Shown: positions 35,301 to 50,300 of the stretch, piece by piece
Numbering within the stretch: position 1 is the first letter of the stretch
Layout of the letters: the number at the start of each line of letters is the position of its first letter
DNA from: Apostichopus japonicus
Lineage: Eukaryota; Echinodermata; Holothuroidea; Aspidochirotida; Stichopodidae
DNA length: 64,000 nt
Assembly (NCBI RefSeq): GCF_037975245.1
Contig: NC_092561.1
Coordinates: 11,033,001-11,097,000, forward strand
Direction: 5' to 3'
Made by a program: the position numbers and the translations under genes
The notes under the pieces: generated by a model
Told to the model about the DNA's origin: nothing
Seen by the model: only the letters and a program-made list of their open reading frames with translations
Database searches by the model: none

Positions 35301-38300
35301 AGGTAAACCTCCTCAAACTAACTGCAGAAAGTGAAAGTAATTAAAACAAAAAAATAACAACTTCCATTTAAATATACAATGACAATGCCAACATTAGTAC
35401 TCCAGGACAGCTAAATGAAATAAAAGAATACCAACTAATTGTCCAATTACCTTTTCCTTCATTTGCTTAATCATTTCATCTAACTTAGACTGGCCATCAT
35501 TTTGGAGCTTCTCCTTTTCCTTTTTAAGTTTTTCCACAAGATTCTTCAAATTCCTTCTTTCTGCCTCAGCCTGCTTATTTAATGTTTTCTCCTATAAAGG
35601 AAGGACATAAGAATGGTTCTTTTGCATTATGTTAAACCAGTTGGTCTCATCCAAATCTGCATGCAACTATAACTGACTATTGACTATCTAACTGCAGCAT
35701 CAGAGATAGTAATTTCAGTAGCATTTGTAAGAACAATCTTTCCAAGTTTGATACAGACATCCTTGTTCTTAAATGCAGAGATATCATTATGAACAGAAAT
35801 GAATAAAATAGAATGATAACGTACTAAGTAACAATACACTAAAAACTGATTTAAACTTGATTTAATTTTACATCCTGAAGGTCCTGGATACACATCCCTA
35901 GCAAAATTACTTTCATTCCACTACCAACTAGATTCACTACAGTAACTTCCATTCAGTTTGAACGTTGTATTCTAACTTTTTAAATTGTTCAATAAAGTGG
36001 AATAAGGTTTCGATGAGAATTACCTGTTAATGATAATGTTCATTCTGCCTTTATTCTAATATCGGTATTTAGGGTAGGTAAGTGTTGTGGTCCTACAGTA
36101 AATAATACCGACTATTCATCAACATTTTGAATATAACAGTTTCTTCAGACATGGATTATCTCATTAATTGCAACAAAATTACATATTTAATTTTCTTTCT
36201 TTTTGTATATACAATAGGGAGACATTTCGTTTCAGTAAGGTTTTACACTACTAACCTCTGACTTCTTGTTTGTGGATTCCTTTGTAAGTTGTATCTGCAG
36301 TTTCTCAATTTCTTTATCCTTCTGAGCAACAATCTTCTGATTTTCAGACTGCAATGAGAGAGATCTAACATGGTCACATCATTATTTTCATGGTTGTATT
36401 AAACAATATGAGCAGAAAGTGATACAATGTTTTATTGCCATTTAATATATCAGTAAAGAGCAATTTAAACATTCTTTGTGTATGCCTTTCCTTTTCCTCT
36501 GAGGATCAAGAGAGCACCATCCTGTCAAGAAAATCCCCAGGTTATTTAACATTATTTAATGTAACTTAATGTAGGACAGAAGGATGACCTTGTATCTGTC
36601 TAGCGTCGCTCCAACTTCTTTCATCTGTTGCTCACATGCTGCTTTTGCTGAGTCATGTTCTTTGATACATTTTTCAGATTCCTGCGTCCGTTTTGCTAGT
36701 TTCACTTCTGCCTCAGAAATCTCCTTCTCTTGTTCCTTTATCTGCAATTTAGTTGCTTTCAACTATCAGGGATGAAAAAGAGATATTTATAAGAAACATA
36801 TCAGGTACATGAGCATTTGTAATTAGGACCAACACAATGAATGCTCCAGGAATTACCCAAAAAATTAGGGAACAGGGATATGTGCAGGGAGGAAGTGGGG
36901 TTCAAGGTGTTTGGAATCGTCAAGTTTGAACTCTGCTGAAGAAATGGGGAAGCTTTGTATATAACTAATTTGTCACATTCTGTAGAAACATGCCAATTGT
37001 AGTAACAGTTTGATGTGTGGTTTTAAGTTGTCTTACCAAAATAGTGATAATTGTGGCCTGTTGGAAGGACTTTTTCCTGTATACTATAAAACCTCAAATT
37101 GTACTTTATGTGTAGGCCTATATATACTGACCTCTTCTGTTTGTTTCTGGTTCAACTCTTTCTGCTGAGTAATCTTGTCATTCAAATTTTCAACCTGTCA
37201 GAGGGGAAGCAGAGTGAATCAGTAATAAAATCTATGAAAAAAATTATTAAAAATTATGGATGAATAAATGTATAATATTAATAAATAAATACTATTATTT
37301 AAAGATATTCAGAATATTTGATTAGATTTTATCATACAAACTGATCCCCTCAGCAATCAGAAATATTTAATGTACTGATGTGAGAGACAGGCAGGAAATC
37401 ATTTCTCTAGATGTTTGGCAAACCTTGCAGCATGCTGATTTTATGTTCAATGCATACTTTGGAAATAACAAGAAGCATAATGACAAACATTGCATGAAAG
37501 TGTTTAAAGTACACTGTATGTTTTGTATTCCATATGTTCTTTGAATGCAATCCTCATCATATGCATAATTAATGTAAAAATGTTTAATAGCTATAAATAT
37601 CATCAATAATGAAGATTTTGATTACCTCTTTTTGAAGCTTAGACAATTGTTTTGTCTGAACAGTATTTTTTGTCTTTATCACTTTGCATTCTTGCTGCTG
37701 TTCCTTTATCAGTTTGTTTTTCTGGCTGATTTGACCTTGTAAAGACTTGTTTTTCTCTGTCAAGCAAGCTAATTGTTTCTCCAAATCTTGAAGGTTCTTT
37801 TCCAGCTTCTCAATCTAGAACAAATTGGAAAATAAGAAGACAAAAAGTTCAATGACTTAGTAAATATAAAAAAGGATAGACAATAAGAAAGAGCCAAGTC
37901 ATATAATGACTAAAGAGCATTAAATAAACTTGAGATAGAACCCTATGCAATTTCATATAATTCCACAATATTCTGTGTCATTACATTTGTCATTTCACAG
38001 CCAATTATGTGATTTATTGATTAACAATTTACCGTGTGTCGAGCAACTTTGTTCACTCGATTTTAGTGATGCAGTGAGGAATTCAGTCTAGGAACAATAG
38101 GGACTGTCTCCATACAGTGATCTAACCTATTAATTAATTTGCCAAGAAAACAAATGGGCAGTTTCTAAAGTTTGCAACTGGGAGGTGGAATTCTACCACT
38201 GATATTAACTTGAAATTGGCTTTTCAAAATCTGCAGAATTGTTTGAACTATCTATTCATAGTGTCTGGTTGGGAATATACACAGAGCAAATTGTATGTAT

Positions 38301-41300
38301 GTATGTATGTATATGTATGTATATTAGATCCTCCTGCAAGCAGGAACTCGCAAAGAAGCCTAATTGGCTTATCAAAGCTGCAAGCTGACCAAAGTCAGTC
38401 TCTCACAGTTTTCTCAGTTTTTTACAGTTTTCTCAGTTTTTTTTTAATTTAACAGTTTTCTCATTTGATTTTTCTCATTTTAATTTAACAGTTTTTTTTT
38501 TGTTTTTTTTTTTTAACATTTTAATTTTAATTAACAGTTTTAATTTAACTCATTTTAATTAAGAGTTTAATTAACAGTTGAACAGTTTAATTAACAGTTT
38601 AATGAACAGTTTAATTAACAGTTTTAATTTAGCTCATTTTAATTTAACAGTTTTCTCATTTTAATTTAACAGTTTTCTCAAAATTTAACAGTTTTCTCAT
38701 TTGTTACTTGTTACCTGGTGAAAGTTAATCTTACTTGGGGTTAACTCTTCAATGAAAAGGCGTATTATGTTGTGGTTAAATAGCTGTATGTTCTACTTAA
38801 AGCCAACAAGATTAAACACCAAATAAAGTAACTCATTTCTCAGTTTTGGTACCATATAGGCCGTTCCCACGAACGCAGGCTTGCTTCAAGCATGCATAGG
38901 TAGAGCTAAAATTAAAACCACAGATAAGCCCTGCAATTTGAACCTGCAATTCAACGAGTTAACACCAGGCGTAGCGGCATGAATGAAAAACCTTGGGAAA
39001 CTTCCAAACCAGGTTCGCGGGAAATATTTTTGCTATTTTGTACTAAAAATATTCTCAGTATCACTTTATAGACACTCTTCTTCTGTTCTTAATAACGGCA
39101 TAGTTTTAAGAGCGTATTCAATGTGATCAGCATATAGCATCTGATTTCTGTCCATGACTGTAATTGAAACCTAACTGTTGGAAAGAATACCAGTTTAATG
39201 GTTGCAAGTGTGGGCAAAGGATTAGGCATTTACTGTACTTGTATGAGAATGCGAGCAGCGGTCAACAGCTAGGCAGTGAGTCTGTTCGGCATGTGCATAC
39301 ATCATCCAAGCAGGGCACATGTGCTATTTTCTAACGGGACTTTCCTGATACAGCTGACGTTTACCAGCTATTGAAAAAGTCAAAGCACTGCGCAGGGAAA
39401 CATTGTTCATCTCTGAAAAGCAATATTTTGGGTGGTACCACTTGTCGCCGGGTTTACATTAAAAAATCATTGAAGTAAAACAAATCGTTCACAGTTTCCA
39501 ATCTGAAAGCAAATAAAATGGAAGACCTAAAAATAACAGTATTATTCTACCAGATATGCCAACTTTGCATTTGTAAAATTTTTCCAACAACTCATGAAAA
39601 GAAAACTGTTTGCACACTTTACCCAAAAAGAAACCCCTAACACAAAATGGTTGGGTTGGGCTCGAGACATGCTGCAAATGGTTTTGCTGCAACTAAGTGT
39701 CCACACCTGTTTTATTCTGTATGATTTTACTTGACATTAATGTCAAACTTTCTTCTTGGCAAGATCCCAACAAGAAATTCCACTATCAGTGTATTTCGCT
39801 AGTTTTGCGTCAAACAAGTTATGGCGTGTAGACTAGACGCTTTACGGTCACCGGTCACCGTGGCACAACCTTTGTAGCCTGGGCTTTACACTCGATCTCG
39901 AGCTATAAATGTAATGAAGAATGCGAATAAGCCTATCTTTTTTTAGTAGTTATCAAAGCAACATGTATATCTTTTCACATTTCCTCTTATTATTTTATAA
40001 TACAAAGTTCCAGCAATTGTTTATTTACATTTGACAACGTTTACCCAGGTTGAGCTGTCCTAACCTCACCTCTCACGAGTGGCTTAATAAAGCTTGGGCT
40101 AAAAAAAGGGTGGAGCAATTTGCCCTCCTCTCAATAGGTCGATCAAGGGTGAAGCAAGCCTGCATGTGCGGGAACGGCGTAATAGATAAATATCAAAATT
40201 TTATTGAAACAGGGTAGTGAAAATCTTGTGAATGGTATTGCTTTCTACAATGCTGTTCTAACCATATTTTCATGAGGAAATTTGGCCATTCATAATCAAA
40301 AATACATTCCAGACAGTTCAGAACCAACCTCCCATGTACCAAGTTAAATTAATACTAATAACCTGTGTGTTTCCTTCAGTCATTTTCATCTGGTTGCTAA
40401 TGTCTTGTTCATCCTTCTCTGATGAAAGTTTTCCTATCTTTTCCATAAGTTCAGTTTTTAGAGAGCTCATTGCTTCTAGTTGCTCCTTATGTGCTGCTAG
40501 ATCATCTTTTGTACTCTGCAAAGAGAGGATTACAAAACATTAAGTGATTCATACTTTGCTCTGTAGTAGTTCATAGAACTGACATCCTTACACTAATACA
40601 AACAATATATATATAAAGGAGTGAGAAGGTTTCATCTTCCATCTCTTCCTTATCACGGCATTCTTTTAATCGAGAGAAGCAAATTTGCTCTTCACAGAGT
40701 TTCCCATTCACAAAGGAATGAATTCTGTTGCCACATAATGGGTTTCAAAACCAATATGACACTTGAGGAGCAAGACAAAAAGTCTACTATGGCAAATCAC
40801 TAGGGAGTTCAGATGATTCCTTTTAAAGTCAAGTAAAAGGTTGAAGTGTTTCAACACTATAAAACCCATTTGTTATATAGTTTCTTGAAACTATTTCTAT
40901 TTCTTTTCAAATTGAACTCTGGGGAAAATCCAGAGGAAGGTAGGAAAATTTACAGGTCTGAGAAGTTAGATCCAAAAGAAGTCATATGTTATGGTGCTTT
41001 CATTCACTATGAACTTACCTGCAATTCCTTTATCAGTTCATTGGATTTCTCTTCAGATGACTTAAGCATTTCAACAAGCTCTGAATTCTCTTTTTCGATG
41101 GCCTGTTTCTCTTTCTGCAAATTTTCACTTTCAGATCTAACACAAATGGTATGCAAAATCATTATTAAAGATTGCAAGACAGGTGAAGAAATAGTAATTT
41201 TCATACAATTGATTAAGTAATCTTTGGATGCAAAGAACTTTATATGAGTAACTCTACTCAACTGAAATCTTATGCAGCATAAATGCAGACACATCAGGAT

Positions 41301-44300
41301 ACCTATAGGAAAGCACATGCACAGAATAAACAAGACAGATTAAGTATTACATTACAACATGAGTATCTTGAAGCCATATCCACTTGTTTTGAAAAACTTC
41401 ACTGGTTGCATTTTAATAGTATAAACAACTGTGTAACATTCCCATTATTTATTAAAATAAAAACCAACAGTTTGGTTACTTCTTCCCAGTTGATTCCAAA
41501 ACATAACCAGAATGCAATAATGCATTGTGGTTTCGATGATGTCGAACATGGGCAGTTTTCTTCATGAATCTGATGCAATGTATAGTGAGGGTGTACAACA
41601 TATATGATCTTAGTAATACAGTGAAAAACAGTGTGATGTGACAACCAATAAATTCACAATGACACAGGCTGTCCTGAAATGACCCTTTCATGACCTCAAC
41701 AACAGCCTTCTTGTACTAAATGTGATACATCAACATACTAAATATGACATCTGTCCTTGTTGAAATATAGTGTGAAACATGTTTTTCACAATTTGACCCC
41801 TGGTGAACTCAAATGACCATTGACCTTTGCCCACATTAGGCTTCGTGTAGTCAATGTGGAACAACTTCATACCAAATATGTGATCTGTCCAAGCATCCCT
41901 TTCAATATTATGTCTAGGAAGGTGCGGTAGTATAGGGAGACAGGTTAGAGGGGAGTGAGGTAAATGTTTGGCATTTGATGACTTTAAATGACCTTTGACC
42001 TCCACCAAAAGCAATAACAGGCTCCTTAAATTTGATATGGTACCAAAGGTTCCCTTCTTACATATAATGTTTACAAGGTTTTCACAATTTGACCTTTGAT
42101 AGCCCAAAATGACCTTCGACCTCCACAAAAACAATAGGCTTCTTGTACTCAATGTGGTACTTCAACACACCAAATATGGAATTGGTCCGACCTTCCCTAC
42201 TTCAGATATCGTGTTTACAAGCTGCTCGTCACAAACACACACACACACATACATATACAGGCAGGCCATCATGAATGCAAAGGTTACGATTATCATCGAA
42301 ACCAAAAATCATAACAAATTTTAATTTGTGAAGTACATAACAGAAAAGAAGAAATTTCTATGAAATAATGACATGACACCAACAACACAAACATTTCAAC
42401 CTTCAAAGATGGCTAAATTGGAGGACGCTAGATCGTCAAATTACTCTTCTTTGTAGCAGTTGATTTTCTTTTTATAGTTAGCAGTCTTGAAACTTGTCGC
42501 TCTCTCTATTGAATACTATTCATTGTTTTATGTCAATCTTGTTGTACTCATAATTATAATGTGAAGGATTACTGGTTACTTTTATATTTATCCAGTAAAT
42601 GGAACCATATTTACTCTACTTTCAATAGCTGAATCAACAGTACACAGCCATGTATCTGCCTTATACTCACATCCTCAAAGCATTACATATCTAAAACTGT
42701 TCCCACTGGTTTGTCAAGAACCCAATGCCAAGTTGTAAAGAAAAACTCTTGCTGATTCTTACCTTGCCCTTTCCATATCTTTCTTAAGTAGATCCAGTTT
42801 GTCATAACTTGCCTTCTCTCTTTCTAAAACATCTTTTAGTTCATCTTTAAGGGCAGCTATATCAGCCTGTAAGTAAGCAATTAAGCACTACAATATTCAA
42901 CACCTTCATTTTGTTAATTTATCTCTTTATTCAGAACACTCATCCATCCTGCTTTCTTCCACATCACCCCACACCTGCTACAATTTATTTTCAAGCAACT
43001 CTAAGTTAAAGATCATCAGTATTGTCACCAAGTGTTAGAATTCCTGGTTTTTAAAAATACTTTCCTGGAGGTTCCTACAAATTCTTCCAAGATATTAAGA
43101 ACACTGAGACAATATATGAATATTAAATGTCTCAATAAGATGTACATGTTCTTCATAGGGTCTGTTTTCAGACAGATCTCTGCAGCACTATTTGACACAC
43201 ATAGATAAGAGAGAAGAGAGATGTTTATCATGAACCCGCATTTTGTCCTCAGGTTCCAACACACAATCAGAGATGTTAGCACATGTATTTTAGAAACTCC
43301 TACAGCAGGAACTCGCGAAGAAGCCATCATTGGCTTATCAAAGCCACAAGTTGACCGAAGTCAGTCTCTTAGATTCATATTTAACGTCCATGATTATGAA
43401 CTGTCAACAACTCTGTAACTGGACCACATACATTAATCTCGGAGTGACTCCAACTCGGGACCTTATGATTGAAAGGCACCATTGAAAGGCACCATTTTTT
43501 ATACTTATAATAGAAATTAATTCAAAATACCTCTTTTCTCTGTGTCAGTTGCAATCCTTCTTCAATGCTCTTAAGCAAATAATCTTTTTCTTCAAGTACC
43601 TCCTTCATCTTTTTCTCTAAACATTCCAAATTCCTCTTAATTGAAAGTTGTTTGAAAAGAAAAACACTGAATCTTCCAGGCAAATTAAATTAGATTATGT
43701 ACTTGATCATTTGTACGAAAACATTAGATGGTGAAATTGTGCAATTTAAAATAAAGAAAATCACTACAATGAGCAAGGTGACAGTAAGTACTGACTACAG
43801 AAATCTCTATAACATGGTATTTGAAGCAATTTGAACTGGGTTACCCCTCACCCTCCCCTCCAGAGTGAAACTATAATGCTAGTGTTGTTCAAATAAGATG
43901 AAAATGTGGGAATAAAAGAGAAAATCAATGTTAGGAACTAACTCAGATATTGATAAAATACTTCTAGTACTTCAGTCCTAATGCAATATCCTCCATAACT
44001 AACTAGTGAACTCAGTGTCAACATTATGCAGCAAATACTTATTTAATATATTTTACTGACAAACTTTCCTTCCTCAGGATGAATTTTACCGTAGCGCCCT
44101 CATTTTCCAAAAGTTGTTGCTTGTTATTGACAGATATAATCAATGGTAGTCTTCAACTTTTGTGCTTATTTGTGGATACAAGGTTCTAGTTACGAAGGCA
44201 GTTGATTTTTTTACCATTTCACTTTTTGCCATAATTCAATGTCTCCATAATTTCTTCTGAAATTCTCATCAGATTTATTTATTACCTGAAGTTGTTGCTT

Positions 44301-47300
44301 TTCTTTTTCAAGTTTGTCAATGTTTTCTTCTCTGGTTGCAATAGACTTTCCAGATGCATCTTCAATCTGTAGTATTTTACGTCTCAGTTCCTCACATTGT
44401 TGCTGTTAGAAAAAAAATTAGAAAAATATGACAAATAAGCACCAGTGCCAATTTTTATGCCCCACACACAGTGGAGATGAGGTGAGGGGGGGAGGATGCA
44501 TTTTGGTTTCCTTTTGACATGCTTCAGTTACCTATTGTCTGTACTTGATTAGGCTTGGACCAAATGTTTATTTTTTTCATTCATTTAGTTAATTTGCTTT
44601 AATAAATTGACAGTCTGCATTATCTTTTCAAACAATAGAAACTTTCCTTGGTTATCTCATCCTTTTGACAGTGGTAATGTCTAGAAAGTGGAGGAATGCT
44701 ATTTATAAGACCCAAATAAACATTGGAAGGGAAATCAGGGATTTGAAACTTATTTTAAGAACCTTGGAAAAAGGGGTCTACCTGTATTATCAAAGAGGTC
44801 ACAATTTAGCATCTTAGGTATATGAACATGGATAAAAACCTACTTAATTGCTGATGTGAATGTGAGAGTTATTCCAATATATTTGATTTACCAAAATTTT
44901 AACTGGAGCATAAAAGAAACTAAATGTTTAAATATGATTATGCGCAATTAGCAGATTTCTTTACACAAGCAAACTGCACCCATTCGACAGGAGAGGGTGA
45001 GAAAGGGCCTTAGTTTGCCCCAAACTATATCAGCATCCCCACCCATCATTCAATGCCCCCCCCCAGGTAGATCTCTCTCTTTCTCTCTGAAGGATTCTGC
45101 TTCTGTTGTTGCTCACTGTACACACGACCTTGGAATGGTTGTGAAAAGAAGAGATAGCTTAAGTGGTTTGTTCTATTTCAATACCATTTCCAAAATGATA
45201 ATTAACATCCAAGTCTTTTTAACAAAGAAGAGAGTAGAATATATAAAAGTCCATTAAATATGACCATCATTCTGTTTCAATGACTTTGGTGCATTTTAAA
45301 GCAAAATACATTTGGCATACTACTGTGCATGTATTATTGTCTTCAATACAAAAGAACCATTGCTTTGCATGTAGGTTTGTACATCACATCAGGTTCAGTC
45401 TGCATGAGGAAAGCAATAAAGATGTTTATTCAGTAAGAAAGCAACCAATCCAAGAAATCCAAACTCAATACAAATAACAGGTTTTGGTATATTCCTTACT
45501 GGTGATTCTGTTAATAAAATTATAGAGACTTCCTTCTCTTTTTTCATCATTGTAAAAAGCACTAGATTTCTTTGTTCATTGAAAAGAAGATCACACAGTC
45601 AAAAGTTCTTAAATAGAAACCTCCAAGTAGCCTCAAGTAAAATTTCCAACCAACCTCTTTTCCAGCAACTGTTTCCTTTAATTGAGTACAGTCATGACTC
45701 ATTTTGTCTCTTGCTTCAGTGAGTTTTGCTGCATCTTCCATCTGCTTAGAGATAATTCCATCTAATTCTAGCTGATTGTTTTCCTTTGCCTTCATCCTCT
45801 GATGTAAATCATCCTGTGTTCAAGTTTGACAGAGAAAGAAATATATGAACTTAATTAAAATTGTACATTATTTATGTTAGGAAAGCTTCATACGACTTCT
45901 TACAAATGTGTATATCATATGACTGAAATACAACTACAGCCATCTATACTTCTTACTCATTGCAATATCACAGCAGAATTACAAAGATTACATAAATTGA
46001 ATGCATGCACTTTAATGGAATAATGGTGACATCTCAAACCTCTTGCAATTTAGAATTCTGTACACAAATATAACATGCCTTTGCTTTTGTAGATGGAATG
46101 TGAGATGGTTCCTTCTTTGTCCACAACCCATTAAGATAACTACCCCACCTAGTGAATACATCCCTATTCCTGAGTGGTGGTGTGGGTGTGACATGATAGA
46201 AATATTGAGATTAAAGCTAATTTGTGACAAATCCGCTTATGGTTAAGAAAAAAATGAAAACATAATTGATCAGAATGTAGAAACATATTTGTCAATGATT
46301 TACTGAGTTATGAAAATATTTAATTGGGATCACTCTGGATGGTCTCTTCATATGTAGTTTCATACAAAGGAAAGACAAGGTCAAACCAATATTAACTTCA
46401 AAAGCTTGTTTGAAGTACAGTGAAGTTCTAAATGTCACCATGCTTAAATTGTAATATCACAGCAGAATTACAAATATTTATTGGGATCACTCTGGATGGT
46501 CTCTCCAGATTTAGTGTCATACAAAGGAAAGACAAGGAAAAAGCAATACTAATTCTAACAGCTTTTTTGAAGTACAGTACATTATTGTTTATTATTGTAC
46601 ATTATTGTTTATTATTGTACATTATTTGTTGGTATTATTTTTCTTGTAAATTTTAGCGCATTGATCATATGGAGTTTGCGCTTTATAAAAGTATGTATGT
46701 ATATATGTATGTCCAGTACAGTTCTAAATGTCATTATGCTTAAATTGTAAACATTATACCATGGGCATACTTTTAGCATTCGGATTATTCCCTACAATTA
46801 GGTCACTGAGGATAGTCCTAAAATTTAACATTTTGTTTTTGTTGTACAGTGGAAGTGGTCTACAGCCACAGGCCTCAAAAACACCCTCTTTTGGTCACAT
46901 GCACACTCCTGAGATGGACAAAGAGAGAGAGAGATAGTAATTACCTACTGAGAGTAACTGTCTTTACATGTAACATCTTTCACACTTACTTTTTCATCTT
47001 TTGATAGAGCTAACTGCCTCTGCAATTCAGAGAGTTCTTCATTTAACTTGCCAATTTGTGTCTTATACTGTTGCAAGGAGGCCTCTGACTTGTCCAGTAA
47101 TGTTAGAACTGATTCTGTCAACATATGGAACAAAATTCATAATTTGATATTACATGATTAGCATCATAATTGAAACATTACCTTGCTTTAAATATGTATC
47201 AAATCATAGTAAACAAACAAATCGTTCTCTAGGCACAAATGCATCAGATATGAGTATATTGATATGAGACATGTATCTTCAGCCTTTAGTATGATGCTGA

Positions 47301-50300
47301 ACACATTTCACAACATCTAACTTGACACAAAATCAATGATTGAAGAAGCAGATTATGAAACATGTTTATTCATTATAATGAATAAATATTTTCAATGTTA
47401 TCTTTATTCGATATTCAGCCTAATTCAATATTACCATTTCAATGAGCTGGCCATGCTGTAGCAAATTCTCATAACTCCCCTACCCAGTCAATTTGTATTA
47501 ACTGTTAACTTGAAGAGTGAGCAACAATAAGAAAGTACCTTTCTCTTTCAGTGTAGCATTCAATGAATCTGCTTTTGTCTGCAATTCTAGAGCAATCTGA
47601 GAGAGGGTTTGTTCTTTGCATCTGCAATCTTCTTGGTGCATCTTAATCTGCATGGTAGTATGAATATCAACAAATTATTAAATATATGCACACTATGCTA
47701 GACTAAGACAATAATGCAACATTGTGTCTTATGCAGTATGTGATATTGTCCAAGGAAAACTTTATTTCTAAAAAAATGACTTAAGAAAGAAAGAAATAAT
47801 CAAGATAATAATAAAGATTAGCAAACAGCCTAAAGTATGAAATGTATTCTACGCATCAGTAGTTTTTATTTACTGGTATATTATAAGCTGATGAATTATT
47901 TGAATTGTTTTTACATCTAGGGATGGATAAGGAAAAGGCTGGTATTGCAAGGTCTTGATACCCTTGATCATAGGCGTACGGGACCATTTCATTTTGGGGG
48001 GGCAGAAACTTTTGTGCCCGAAAGTTCCTGTGAGACTATCTAAGCGGAACGCCACCATTGGTTGGCGCGTAGCGTACAATAAATTTTGGGGCAAAAAATG
48101 CCTCTCAGATTGCCGGAAATGGCACTTCTGAGGCCTTGCAAGTTGCATTTAAACATTCTTTATTTTATAATCTCACGTTTTAGAAAGTTTAGGCGATAGT
48201 GCAAAAAGAGTGGTAGCCCAGATGAGCTGCGCTTACTGCTGTGTTACACAGAAATATTCCGGCATCATGATGCTAAATAAAGAAAGTCATTAGGCATATC
48301 TTAATATTAATGTCACAAAACAAGTAACACAAAACGCTCTCCACAGAAATGTCAGGCAAAAATTTGAAAAAGATTCGGGCAAGCTACTGCATATTAATAT
48401 CTATATATTTTTTTCTCCTCTTAAGCTGCATGAATTTTTCAGGTCATGTGCCCAAATTTCTTGTCCTCTGGAAATTTGGGGGGCAGTCTGCCCCCTGCCA
48501 CCCCCCCCCCCCCCGCCTCGTACGCCTATGCCCTTGATAAAAATGGTTAAAGTTCAGCAAGCCTTTAACAAATTCATATATGGAGCAGTGAGAATTGAGG
48601 ATTTTGAAATGCCAGAAAACAACTCACCTCATTCTCTAGAGTTAGTATATTTTCTTGATATTTTACTTCCAACTGAGTGCTGTTAGTTTTGTTTTCTTCA
48701 ACTTAAAAAGAGAATAAACAACCATTGCAAAAATGTATGTCATAGAGCCTAATAGTGGCATTAATGGCAACACAACAAAATCCTGTGTGTATTGACCAAC
48801 TGAAGCAGTTTAAATTCCATTCCCATAAAAGATTGCAATTCTGAATTCTGTTTGTATGAATGATGATCTGCAAGTTCTTTACATACTCAAATGAGCACTT
48901 ACCAATATGAATAAATACAATTTCTCCACATCAATTGAACTATTTCATGTTGAAATGAACCTATGTGATGTTATCTACAGTAACATCATAATCCTTTACG
49001 ATTATAATAACACAGTTCTGAAATGCAATAATGGTTTAATTTCTTTGTACTATGATTTCCAAAAGGCATCTAGAAATCTCATAGGCTCAAATTTGGTCTC
49101 ACAATATGCAAATATGGAAACAATATTTTATATCAGCATAACCTCTCACCCTAGAAAGCAAAAACAAAAACAAGGTTTTGTTGCTACTGGTTTCTGTAGC
49201 ACAGTGTCAAAGGGGTTTTGTGGGCAGCATGGAAAGTGTGACAGTGAGTATGTGCCTTAACATTACCTTAATTCATATTTAAATTTCTTATCCTTGAGAG
49301 GGCTTTTGGGTTATGTGACTTTAAATTCACTTTCCCATTTGATTTCATTTTTCTTGTTCATAATAATATAGGGTAATTAACTATTGTGTGGTAATGGTTA
49401 CAAATATCTTAAATAATAAGTACAGGCATGACTATACAATTTCATGTACACAGAGTTCCTCAATAATTGCAGATCCTATATCACATAACTCAGCTTGAGG
49501 GGCAGAAAGAAATTGGATTGACACTGCAATACTTAGACTGTAGATTTTGAGATCTTTTCACATGCAGCTTCCTTCAATATTTATTATCATGTTTCATATG
49601 AATATACAATCAGCACACAATTTAATTGATATAGGACAAATGTAGGAATGAGAATGTACACAATGTAGTAGGAAACTAAGGAACAGAGGGGAAAAGGAGG
49701 TTAAGTATGACTGAAACAGAGATACATGTAGCAATGTCAGCCATGCTCACACTGGATAAGACAACATGTACAATCTAGACAATGATTAAAAGTGAGAAGA
49801 TACACTGGTCCTCAGCTGCTACCTATGATATCACAAAAATAATCCTTTCCACAATTGTTCATATTCATAATCATGCAGGTGATTAGCAAACTGTCATAGT
49901 ATAAGCCACATTTTAAAATTATGCATTACATAACAAAATACAAAAGTTGGAAAAAGATCTGTTCTGTTTTGCTCAAAAGGGGAAAACTGGATTGAGGCCA
50001 GTATACAACAGTGTAGGATTGCTGGACAGCCTGTGAAATTGTTACATGTAAACAAGTGAATAAAATTAAGAAATGAAATTGATGTACTACTTACTCAAAG
50101 CTTGGAGCTTGTTCACTTTTGTCACATGTGTAATGCTCAATTCTTCAAATTTGTTTGTTAAAACCTATGAAAAGAAATACTTGCAAATTCAGACATGAAT
50201 TACTTGTAAGGTCAGACATGTCCATTAGCAAAGGTATTTGACAAATACTTCTTTCATTGGAACTAAACATTTCTCTACTTCAAAGCTGTAAATTGTGTTG

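Noticed and set aside
48907-49260. 117-codon plus-strand open frame inside SYCP1
   Set aside because: It lies in a SYCP1 intron on the opposite strand and has no recognisable domain.
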